Positions 1 to 5,499 of a stretch of DNA of 5,893 nucleotides are shown piece by piece; within the stretch, counting starts at the first letter, position 1, and each line of letters begins with the position of its first letter. Source of the DNA: Bacilli bacterium (GTDB taxonomy: Bacteria > Bacillota_I > Bacilli_A > RF39 > UBA660); NCBI GenBank assembly GCA_017511605.1, contig JAFWJL010000010.1:1-5893 (forward strand). Direction: 5' to 3'. The notes under the pieces are model-generated. The model was not told the origin of the DNA and made no database searches. It worked only from the letters and a program-made list of their open reading frames with translations. Made by a program: the position numbers and the translations under genes.

Positions 1-238
1 TAATAAATCCACCTGGGATTTTACCTACTGAATATAGTTTTTCTTGATAGTTAACTGTTAATGGGAAGAAATCTGATAAAAGGTTAACACTCTTAGAAAC
101 AACTGCTGCAGTTAAAATAACTGTATCATTGTAACGAACTAAAACTGCACCATCAGCTTGTTTAGCAAGTTCACCATGTTCAACAACTATTTTTCTACCA
201 TGAAAATCTAATTCAAATACTTGTTTTTTACTTTTCAT
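1..238 (-). CDS. pnp: Polyribonucleotide nucleotidyltransferase (PNPase), N-terminal fragment
   Basis: PNPase is a trimeric 3'-to-5' phosphorolytic exoribonuclease of the cytoplasmic RNA-decay machinery. It releases nucleoside diphosphates from RNA and can run in reverse to add tails. Only the first 79 residues are in the window; the gene runs off the left edge. They match the start of the first RNase PH domain: the opening [12 protein letters not shown], then [12 protein letters not shown] (residues 35-46), then the family hallmark [20 protein letters not shown] (58-77). The start is ATG at 236-238, preceded by AGAGG at 245-249 with six bases between. It lies downstream of rpsO, the usual partner, but a terminator hairpin sits between the two, so expression probably depends on readthrough or on a promoter inside rpsO. 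The catalytic second RNase PH domain and the KH and S1 domains would lie outside the window. The identification is firm. Confidence 0.96.
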   Translation of the reverse strand, partial: MKSKKQVFELDFHGRKIVVEHGELAKQADGAVLVRYNDTVILTAAVVSKSVNLLSDFFPLTVNYQEKLYSVGKIPGGFI

Positions 239-254
239 ATACTACCTCTTTCCT

Positions 255-285
255 AAAAAAAATAGACACTGAAAAAACGTGTCTA
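255..285 (-). terminator. Rho-independent terminator or attenuator between rpsO and pnp
   Basis: On the minus strand TAGACAC (285-279) pairs perfectly with GTGTCTA (269-263) around a 9-base loop, followed by eight T (262-255). The first three stem bases are the rpsO stop codon TAG. The pnp Shine-Dalgarno (245-249) begins only a few bases past the T-run. Shape and T-run are classic intrinsic-terminator features. Its position directly in front of pnp suggests partial termination that lowers pnp relative to rpsO. Confidence 0.85.
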
Positions 286-552
286 CTTTCTTAATCCTAA
301 TTTTTTAATTACTTCACGATAACTTTGAATATCTTTCTTAGCTAAATATTGTAGTAAACTTCTACGTTGACCAACTTTTCTAAGAAGACCTCTACGTGAA
401 TGATAATCATGAATATGTACTTTTAAGTGATCTGTTAATTCATTAATTTCTTCTGTTAAGATTGCTATTTGAACTTCTGCAGATCCAGTATCATTTTTAC
501 TCTTTGCAAATTTCTTGATGATATCTGTTTTTTGTTCTTTTGTTAGAGCCAT
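283..552 (-). CDS. rpsO: 30S ribosomal protein S15
   Basis: S15 is a primary-binding protein of the small subunit. It binds the three-way junction of helices 20-22 in 16S rRNA, helps organise the platform, and contributes to a bridge with the 50S subunit. The product is 89 residues, the family's usual length, starting MALTKEQK. Visible signatures are DTGS (21-24), [10 protein letters not shown] (48-57), and the basic C-terminal helix ending VIKKLGLRK. The start chosen is ATG at 550-552, preceded by AAAGGAAG (560-567). The reading frame stays open upstream to 663, but that stretch holds the promoter and leader and has no S15 similarity. The gene precedes pnp, as in most bacteria. A structured leader upstream suggests autoregulation by S15, which is known for this gene in several bacteria by non-homologous RNA folds. 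Confidence 0.98.
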   Translation of the reverse strand: MALTKEQKTDIIKKFAKSKNDTGSAEVQIAILTEEINELTDHLKVHIHDYHSRRGLLRKVGQRRSLLQYLAKKDIQSYREVIKKLGLRK

Positions 553-628
553 TCTTACACTTCCTTTCTTATATATACACCTAGAACTAAGGGTAAGTCG
601 GAAATTCTTACTCTGAGTACCGGCAACT
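553..628 (-). promoter_or_regulatory. rpsO 5' leader, candidate S15 autoregulatory RNA
   Basis: The transcript would carry about 76 bases before the rpsO start codon. In it GTAAG (611-607) can pair with CTTAC (597-593), leaving the loop AATTTCCGA. The octamer GTAAGAAT occurs twice, at 611-604 and again at 558-551, the second copy running into the start codon. CTTAC can therefore pair with either copy. In the second pairing the adjacent CCTT (592-589) can also pair with AAGG of the Shine-Dalgarno (566-563), which would close the ribosome site. In the first pairing the loop TTTCC (604-600) could still reach GGAAG (564-560) as a pseudoknot. The pairings are read directly; the regulatory role is inferred from known S15 autoregulation. 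Confidence 0.5.
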
Positions 629-634
629 ACTAGA

Positions 635-663
635 ATTATACTACTTTTGATATTTTTTTGCAA
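635..663 (-). promoter_or_regulatory. SigA-type promoter of rpsO
   Basis: TTGCAA (-35, 663-658) and a perfect TATAAT (-10, 640-635) are separated by exactly 17 bases, an A-rich spacer. Transcription should begin near 628-627. This is the strongest promoter in the window, as expected for a ribosomal protein gene cut off from the upstream nusA cluster. Confidence 0.85.
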
Positions 664-697
664 GTATTATTAAGATATTTCTAACTTTTCTTTTTAA

Positions 698-726
698 TAT
701 AAATATGGTATTCTTATTATGGTGAT
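698..726 (+). promoter_or_regulatory. Ribosome site and weak promoter candidate for the CPBP gene
   Basis: GGTGAT (721-726) matches the downstream half of the consensus Shine-Dalgarno and sits just before the ATG at 730, supporting that start. TATAAA (698-703) is a possible -10 element, but no convincing -35 stands at the right distance, so the promoter part is weak. The remainder of the 664-729 gap is AT-rich with no other recognisable signal. Confidence 0.3.
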
Positions 727-729
727 TAT

Positions 730-1422
730 ATGAAAAAATTTGATGACAAAACAAAATATATTATTAAAGGAATAATTGTATTCATTATTTTCTACTCTAG
801 TGTATATATCCAATACATTCCTATAAAACTATTCAATATAGATGTTAAGACTATGAGTAACACAATGACAGTAGTATTATCTACATTCTCATCACTTGTA
901 TTATTTCTTATATTCTTCTTCATATATAGAAAAGACTTAAAAAAAGATTTTAAAATGTTTTGGAAAAACAAAGAAGAATATATGGATGTTGGAATTAGAT
1001 GTTGGATTTTAGGACTAATTATCATGTTTGCCGTAAACTATATTTTAAATATTATTTTAAAAGCTGGTGGGGCCAACAATGAAAAAGTTGTTCAAACTAT
1101 GATTAAATCATTCCCATTATTAATGATTATTGATGCTGGTATACTTGCACCATTCAATGAAGAAATTGTATTTAGGAAAACACTTAAAGATATATTTAAA
1201 AACAAATGGATATTTATTACATTATCATTTCTATTATTTGGAGGAGCTCATGTAATAAATAGTTCTAAAACCCTAATTGATTATTTATTTATTATTCCAT
1301 ATGGAGCTTTAGGTGCATCATTTGCTTATGCCTATTATAAAACAAATAATATATTTACATCTACTACTCTACATATAATTCATAATACAATTCTAATATT
1401 AATCTCAATATTAATAAGATAA
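730..1422 (+). CDS. CPBP-family intramembrane metalloprotease
   Basis: This is a 230-residue multi-pass membrane protein of the CPBP family (CAAX protease and bacteriocin-processing; the Abi domain). These enzymes are related to Rce1 and cut within or near the membrane. All three family motifs are visible: EEIVFR with the glutamate pair at 144-145 and R149; FGGAH with F170 and H174; and H215-x3-N219. The catalytic set is therefore intact. Hydrophobic segments lie near residues 11-30, 48-66, 90-111, 128-142, 159-172, 183-203 and 208-230. A basic stretch after the second segment (67-81) suggests a cytoplasmic loop. In Gram-positives such proteins often give immunity to or mature peptides, but no bacteriocin or peptide precursor is visible here, so the substrate is unknown. 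It is the only plus-strand gene in the window and converges on the neighbouring unit, so it is probably transcribed alone. Family is certain, role is not. Confidence 0.92.
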   Translation: MKKFDDKTKYIIKGIIVFIIFYSSVYIQYIPIKLFNIDVKTMSNTMTVVLSTFSSLVLFLIFFFIYRKDLKKDFKMFWKNKEEYMDVGIRCWILGLIIMFAVNYILNIILKAGGANNEKVVQTMIKSFPLLMIIDAGILAPFNEEIVFRKTLKDIFKNKWIFITLSFLLFGGAHVINSSKTLIDYLFIIPYGALGASFAYAYYKTNNIFTSTTLHIIHNTILILISILIR

Positions 1423-1449
1423 AAAAAAGAAGATTTAATCTTCTTTTTT
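1423..1449. terminator. Bidirectional terminator between convergent genes
   Basis: A perfect 12-bp inverted repeat (1423-1434 with 1438-1449) surrounds the loop TTA. The GAAGAT/ATCTTC core is flanked by an A-run on one side and a T-run on the other, so each strand reads as stem plus T-run. The stop codon of the CPBP gene (1420-1422) abuts its left edge. The stop of the minus-strand membrane-protein gene (1448-1450) overlaps its right edge. Confidence 0.85.
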
Positions 1450-2008
1450 ATTGTCCTCTTTTTGTCTTTTTATCTACTATAGATAATCCTATACATATAA
1501 ATATTTGAATACTTAAAGTTATAAAATAACCCATCCAATAAGTATCAAACATAATCATATTTAAAAATATAAGTGTATAAAACATATAATATATTACTAA
1601 ACTGAAAACATAATTAAATATTACTAATATTTGTGGTGTTTCTGTATTATTCAATAAAAACATATATATAGTTAAATTAACAAAAGCACTAACTACATAT
1701 GCACAAAACTCTCCACTAATACTTCTTAAAATATAATTGCTTTCTACAAAATAAGCCATTATAAAACTAAAACTAGTAAATACTACAGCACTAACTGCTA
1801 TTGCAGCTACTGCTCTTTTATAATCATATTTTTTAGCAATTAAATCAATTAAGAAATATACTATTGGTAATAAGAATAATGAAAATGTTAAATCCACATC
1901 CATTACTCTAAATGTATATGTCTTAAGAGATTCAGTTAATATTAATAGTGTAGTTAATAATAATACATATATCCACACATCATTTTCCTTTTTATTCTTT
2001 TTTTTCAT
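1448..2008 (-). CDS. Six-helix membrane protein, possible divergent YhhQ/VUT-like transporter
   Basis: This 186-residue protein has a lysine-rich cytoplasmic N-terminus (1-9). Six hydrophobic segments follow, near residues 11-27, 40-57, 65-87, 98-119, 127-150 and 157-178, and then a basic tail (DKKTKRGQ). Layout and length recall the YhhQ/QPTR (VUT) family, which imports queuosine precursors. The segment LPIVYFLIDLIAKKYDYKRA (47-66) resembles that family's proline-to-DxxxExYG stretch, and the aspartate is kept at D55. However, the family glutamate and glycine appear here as K59 and D62, so transport of the usual substrate is doubtful. The start is ATG at 2006-2008 with AGAGG at 2014-2018. The stop codon of the upstream secreted-protein gene lies within that site, only eight bases from the start, so the two are almost surely co-translated. 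The family link is a recollection of pattern and could be wrong; an unrelated six-helix protein that partners the secreted protein is the main alternative. Confidence 0.5.
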   Translation of the reverse strand: MKKKNKKENDVWIYVLLLTTLLILTESLKTYTFRVMDVDLTFSLFLLPIVYFLIDLIAKKYDYKRAVAAIAVSAVVFTSFSFIMAYFVESNYILRSISGEFCAYVVSAFVNLTIYMFLLNNTETPQILVIFNYVFSLVIYYMFYTLIFLNMIMFDTYWMGYFITLSIQIFICIGLSIVDKKTKRGQ

Positions 2009-2016
2009 ATTAACCT

Positions 2017-2673
2017 CTAAATTTTTTCAACTTTTTTAATTGGATTATAATAAGTATATACTCCTAAACATACTACAGATAAAAGCATTACAGTTATTAA
2101 TACACTATAGCTACCAGTAGCAGGGTTTTCAAAATCTTCTCCAACACTATCTAATTCTAATACCGGATAATCGCCATCTAAATAGTAATTATAAACTATT
2201 CTATATTTGTTTCCTTCTTCTTTTTCTAAACTAAAACCAAACGTATTAGTTTTTTCTTTATAATCAGTAGCAAAACTATTATTTATTATTTTCTTTATAG
2301 TATCGCTATTATAATATGTATTCTCATCATATGGAATAGAAGACTTATTTTCAAATATTGAATATAAGAAGAATGCAAATTCATTATCAAAAGGTTCTCC
2401 TATTACTTTATTATTACTATCTAATAGTACGCTTCCACTACTAAATGATAATTTATTATTATAAAAGGTATATTTAACTTTGGCTTCTACACCATTTACC
2501 ATAAAAGTAATATATTCATCATCAACTGTTGTATATTCAATCTTAACACCATCTATTACAGTTACATTCTTAATATTATTTATTACTTTAAATGTTTCAT
2601 CTCTATTTGGAGTTTTAGCAAAAACTGTTATTGGAAACAATAATACTAATAATAAAAATAATAATTTTTTCAT
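2017..2673 (-). CDS. Secreted protein with C-terminal NPATG cell-wall sorting-type signal
   Basis: I do not recognise a named family for this 218-residue protein. It begins with a clear signal peptide: MKK, then a leucine-rich core, with likely cleavage after VFA (residue 19). Residues 20-182 form an extracellular, polar region rich in Asn, Tyr, Asp and Lys. It has alternating strand-like segments (for example VTVIDGVKIEYTTVDDEYIT) and no cysteine. NPATG follows at 183-187, then a hydrophobic stretch (about 188-209) and the basic tail NPIKKVEKI. This three-part ending is the architecture of sortase substrates, close to the NPxTG forms known for class B-like sortases. No sortase gene is in the window. 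The start is ATG at 2671-2673 with AGGAGTGAT (2677-2685) in front. It is the first gene of a two-gene unit with the six-helix protein downstream. If no sortase acts on it, it would stay as a single-pass membrane-anchored protein. Confidence 0.75.
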   Translation of the reverse strand: MKKLLFLLLVLLFPITVFAKTPNRDETFKVINNIKNVTVIDGVKIEYTTVDDEYITFMVNGVEAKVKYTFYNNKLSFSSGSVLLDSNNKVIGEPFDNEFAFFLYSIFENKSSIPYDENTYYNSDTIKKIINNSFATDYKEKTNTFGFSLEKEEGNKYRIVYNYYLDGDYPVLELDSVGEDFENPATGSYSVLITVMLLSVVCLGVYTYYNPIKKVEKI

Positions 2674-2701
2674 TATATCACTCCTATTCTAATATAATTT
2701 T

Positions 2702-2710
2702 ATCATATCA
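2702..2710 (-). promoter_or_regulatory. Extended -10 promoter candidate for the secreted-protein unit
   Basis: TATGAT (2707-2702, five of six consensus bases) is directly preceded by TGA (2710-2708), giving the extended -10 form TGnTATAAT that works without a good -35. Initiation would fall near 2695, about 22 bases before the start codon. It lies just past the rbfA terminator, where a new promoter is expected. No matching -35 is seen. Confidence 0.45.
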
Positions 2711-2720
2711 AATTAAATAA

Positions 2721-2754
2721 TAAAAGAGGAAAACTTATTTTTCTTCCTCTTTTA
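2721..2754 (-). terminator. Terminator ending the nusA-rbfA cluster
   Basis: A perfect 11-bp inverted repeat (2721-2731 with 2744-2754, core AAAAGAGGAA/TTCCTCTTTT) surrounds a 12-base loop. On the minus strand the stem ends in TTTT and runs into TTATTTAATT, so the T-run is interrupted. The first arm lies within the last rbfA codons and the rbfA stop (2735-2737) is in the loop. The hairpin is clear; its efficiency is uncertain because of the broken T-run. Confidence 0.75.
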
Positions 2755-3079
2755 TTTTTTCTATTAATTCATCAATGTGTTCTCCATAAGCAATTGATGT
2801 ATCATAAATAAATTTTAACTCTGGAGTATGTCTTATTTCTATACTATTAGCTAACTTTGTTCTTATAAATGATGATGCTTTTTCTAAAGCTTCCTGTGAT
2901 TCTTTTAGTTTATCTTTATTAAGTACTGTATAGTAAATTTTAGCAAAACTTAAATCATTTGTAGTATCAACACCAGTTATAGTTACAAATTTAATATCTT
3001 CATCTTTAACTTCCATCATTAAAATCTTGCTTATTTCTTCTTGAATAACATGATTTAATCTTTCTATTTTAATACTCAT
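2735..3079 (-). CDS. rbfA: Ribosome-binding factor A
   Basis: RbfA is a small KH-fold protein that binds the neck region of the immature 30S subunit and assists late 16S rRNA maturation, important in the cold. The product is 114 residues, typical length. Visible features are the N-terminal helix (IERLNHVIQEEISKIL, 5-20), the central strand region VTITGVDTTNDLSFAKIYY (32-50), RHTPELKF (83-90), and SIAYG (95-99), which carries the A-x-G kink that replaces the GxxG loop in this family. Its ATG shares one base with the infB stop codon (TAATG at 3081-3077). GGAG at 3091-3094, inside infB, serves as the ribosome site, with a rather long 11-base spacing. It is the last gene of the cluster. truB, which commonly follows rbfA, is absent, and the terminator comes immediately. 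Confidence 0.96.
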   Translation of the reverse strand: MSIKIERLNHVIQEEISKILMMEVKDEDIKFVTITGVDTTNDLSFAKIYYTVLNKDKLKESQEALEKASSFIRTKLANSIEIRHTPELKFIYDTSIAYGEHIDELIEKIKEEEK

Positions 3080-5214
3080 TATCTTTTTATCTCCACTAAT
3101 TCGTATACTTCGATGATATCTCCTTCTTTATAATCTTGACAATTTTCTAATGTAAGACCACAATCCATGTCTTTCTTCATTTCTTTAACTTGGTCTTTTT
3201 CGTGTTGTAATGTCTTAACAGATCCATTATAAACAACTATATCATCTCTAATAATTCTAGCCTTAGCATTTACTTTAACTAAACCACTAGTAACATGACA
3301 TCCTGCAATTAAACCTACTTTAGAGAATTTAAAGATTTGTCTAATTTCAAGTGTACCAATTACTTTTTCTTCATATTCTGGATCTAACATACCCTTCATA
3401 GCATTTTCCATATCTTCTACTACTTTATAAATAATATCATATGTCTTAATATCAATATTATATTCTTTAGCTATATCACTAGTAGAATTATTAGCTCTTA
3501 CATTGAATCCAATAATTAAAGCATTTGATGCACTTGCAAGTACTACATCACTTTCAGTAATAGCACCTACTCCACCACGAATTACTTTAACTTTTACGCC
3601 TTCAACATCAATTTTTTCTAGTGCATTTTTAACAGCTTCTAATGAACCATTAACGTCTGCTTTTAATACTACGTTAATTTCTTTTTCACCTTCTTTTATT
3701 CTTCCGAATAAATCTTCAAGGCTCATTCCACTAAAATTAGTATCTTTTTCTTTAGATCTTAATGCTCTTGCAGCTGCGATATCTTTAGCTTGTTTTTCTG
3801 ATTCAAAAGCCATGAATTTATCTCCAGCAGTAGCTACTTCAGAAATACCTGTTACTTCTACTGGTGTAGAAGGCCCTGCTTCTACAATATTTTGACCTTT
3901 ATCATTTTTTAATGTTCTAACCTTTCCAGCAAAGTTTCCAATTACTATTGGATCTCCTAAACGTAAAGTACCATTTTGTATTAATAATGTAGCTATACTT
4001 CCTACTTTTGAATCTTTTCTAGCTTCTACTACAGCTCCTGTTGCATATCTATTTGGATTAGCTTTATATTCTTGCATTTCTGCAACTAATAAGATATTTT
4101 CTAATAATTCATCTACACCTAATCCGCTCTTAGCACTAATCTTATTAACTACAACGTCTCCTCCCCATTCTTCTGGAGTAAGACCATTTTCAACAAGACC
4201 AGTCATAACACGTTCTACATTTGCCTCAGGTTTATCAATTTTATTAATAGCAACAATTATAGGAACTCCAGCTGCCTTTGCATGGTCAATTGCTTCCTTA
4301 GTTTGAGGCATAACACCATCATCTGCAGCTACTATAATAATAACTATATCAGTGATTTGTGCACCCCTTGCACGCATTTCAGTAAATGCAGCATGTCCTG
4401 GAGTATCAATAAATGTAATAGTTTTATCATTACATTTAACTGAATAAGCTCCAATTGCTTGAGTAATACCACCTGCTTCTCCACTAACTACATCACTTTT
4501 TCTAATATAATCAAGTAATGTTGTTTTACCATGGTCAACATGACCCATTATAGTAACTACAGGAGGTCTTTCTACTAAGTCCTCTGCTTTATCTTCTATT
4601 TCATAATTTTCAAAATTAGAAATATCGGCTGTTTCTTCCTTTTTTAATACTTTATTATAATCAGTTACTAATACTTCACAAGTATCATAATCAAGTGATT
4701 GATTAACTGAAGCCATAACTCCTAGTCCCATACATTTTTTTACTATTTCAACAGGAGCCACTTCTAAAGCATCTGCAAGTTCAGTAACCGTCATTCCTTC
4801 TTTATAAAGAATAACATTTTCAGCTTGTTCAGTTTCATTACTTTGAAGTTTTTCTTTATTTTTATACATTTTCTTTCTTTCTTTTAAGAAATCTTTTTTA
4901 ACAACTTCAGTCTTTTTTGCTTGTTTATTTTGTTTAACTTTAGTAAATGATTGTTCTTCCATATCAATCTTAGTATCTTGTGCAAGTTCTTCAGCTTTAT
5001 CATTTACTTCTTCTTCTATTCTCATTTCTTCTAGATCTTCAATATCACCTTCTATATAGTCTTCTTCATCTTGCATTTGATTATCCAAAAGAGTAATGCT
5101 AATATCATCTAATAATGTGTTTTCATCCTCGTAATTAATTCCAATCTTATCACATAATGCCTTTATCTCTTCAACTGTTTTACCAACGTCATTAGCGTAA
5201 TCTTCTAATGTCAT
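3079..5214 (-). CDS. infB: Translation initiation factor IF-2
   Basis: IF2 is the GTPase that delivers initiator fMet-tRNA to the 30S subunit and promotes 50S joining. With the ATG at 5212-5214 it has 711 residues, the short Bacilli-type length. Domains in order: a first small N-terminal module (1-46); a charged linker, acidic at about 47-87 and lysine-rich at about 92-124; an IF2_N module (about 140-186); the GTPase domain with GHVDHGKT (224-231), GGIT (248-251), DTPGH (270-274), NKID (324-327) and SAKSG (360-364); the beta-barrel domain II (about 391-470); domain 3 (about 513-600); and the C-terminal fMet-tRNA binding domain (about 617-709), including IAGC at 636-639. All GTPase motifs are intact. 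A GTG at 5224-5226 would add four residues but lies inside the Shine-Dalgarno, so it is rejected. The gene overlaps rbfA by one base and follows rnpM by 13 bases. rplGA (ylxQ), usual between rnpM and infB in Bacilli, is missing. Confidence 0.98.
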   Translation of the reverse strand: MTLEDYANDVGKTVEEIKALCDKIGINYEDENTLLDDISITLLDNQMQDEEDYIEGDIEDLEEMRIEEEVNDKAEELAQDTKIDMEEQSFTKVKQNKQAKKTEVVKKDFLKERKKMYKNKEKLQSNETEQAENVILYKEGMTVTELADALEVAPVEIVKKCMGLGVMASVNQSLDYDTCEVLVTDYNKVLKKEETADISNFENYEIEDKAEDLVERPPVVTIMGHVDHGKTTLLDYIRKSDVVSGEAGGITQAIGAYSVKCNDKTITFIDTPGHAAFTEMRARGAQITDIVIIIVAADDGVMPQTKEAIDHAKAAGVPIIVAINKIDKPEANVERVMTGLVENGLTPEEWGGDVVVNKISAKSGLGVDELLENILLVAEMQEYKANPNRYATGAVVEARKDSKVGSIATLLIQNGTLRLGDPIVIGNFAGKVRTLKNDKGQNIVEAGPSTPVEVTGISEVATAGDKFMAFESEKQAKDIAAARALRSKEKDTNFSGMSLEDLFGRIKEGEKEINVVLKADVNGSLEAVKNALEKIDVEGVKVKVIRGGVGAITESDVVLASASNALIIGFNVRANNSTSDIAKEYNIDIKTYDIIYKVVEDMENAMKGMLDPEYEEKVIGTLEIRQIFKFSKVGLIAGCHVTSGLVKVNAKARIIRDDIVVYNGSVKTLQHEKDQVKEMKKDMDCGLTLENCQDYKEGDIIEVYELVEIKR

Positions 5215-5223
5215 CACGATGAC

Positions 5224-5230
5224 CACCTCA
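5224..5230 (-). promoter_or_regulatory. infB ribosome site overlapping the rnpM stop codon
   Basis: GAGGTG (5229-5224) is the only strong Shine-Dalgarno here and lies nine bases before ATG 5214, fixing the infB start. The rnpM stop TGA (5230-5228) overlaps it, so ribosomes ending rnpM finish on the infB site, which suggests translational coupling. A GTG at 5217-5215 lies six bases past the site and could be a secondary start adding one residue. Confidence 0.8.
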
Positions 5231-5491
5231 CTTTTCTATTATATTTTTTATTTGTTCATATACACTATCTTCTATCTTGCATTCTAATTTTTTCTCTAAT
5301 AGCTTAGATCTTTGTAGAGATTCTAATACAGCAAGATCTTTTTTAATATATGCTCCTCTTCCATTTAATTTACCAGACTCATCTACTTCAATATCTCCAT
5401 CTGGTGTACGAACTATTCTTAACAATTCACTCTTAGGAAGATTTTCTTTAGTAACAATACAAGTTCTTAAAGGTATTTTTTTATTCTTCAT
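5228..5491 (-). CDS. rnpM: YlxR-family RNA-binding protein RnpM
   Basis: YlxR-family proteins are small RNA-binding factors encoded between nusA and infB. The Bacillus subtilis member has been reported to bind RNase P RNA and dampen its activity, hence the name RnpM. The 87-residue product shows the family pattern: PLRTCIVTKE (7-16) with R9 and C11, PKSELLRIVRTPDG (19-32), VDESGKLNGRGAYI (36-49) with the GRGAY core at 44-48, then a helical C-terminus. The start is ATG at 5489-5491 with AGAGG at 5497-5501. The nusA stop codon TAG (5502-5500) overlaps that site, leaving eight bases between genes, so translation is probably coupled to nusA. The family call is firm; the function in this organism is by homology. 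Confidence 0.95.
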   Translation of the reverse strand: MKNKKIPLRTCIVTKENLPKSELLRIVRTPDGDIEVDESGKLNGRGAYIKKDLAVLESLQRSKLLEKKLECKIEDSVYEQIKNIIEK

Positions 5492-5499
5492 AATAACCT

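Noticed and set aside
553..663. Possible N-terminal extension of S15 giving a 126-residue protein
   Set aside because: The extension covers a near-consensus promoter and the leader, lacks any S15 similarity, and the canonical MALTKEQ start has its own good Shine-Dalgarno.
658..687. Self-complementary TTGCAA as a shared -35 for a divergent plus-strand promoter
   Set aside because: The hexamer reads the same on both strands, but the plus-strand -10 at the right distance would be TAACTT, only three of six consensus bases.
792..1025. Minus-strand open frame inside the CPBP gene
   Set aside because: It is antisense to a clear protein family, and no Shine-Dalgarno or promoter supports it.
2480..2692. 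Plus-strand open frame covering the signal peptide region of the secreted-protein gene
   Set aside because: It is the complement of a well-supported gene start, with low-complexity Asn/Phe composition and no ribosome site.
3503..3895. 130-codon plus-strand open frame inside infB
   Set aside because: It is antisense to the conserved IF2 domains, has Ser/Thr/Leu-rich shadow composition and no ribosome site.
5215..5226. Upstream GTG start for infB
   Set aside because: The GTG at 5226-5224 lies inside the GAGGTG ribosome site that serves the ATG at 5214, so it cannot be placed correctly for initiation.
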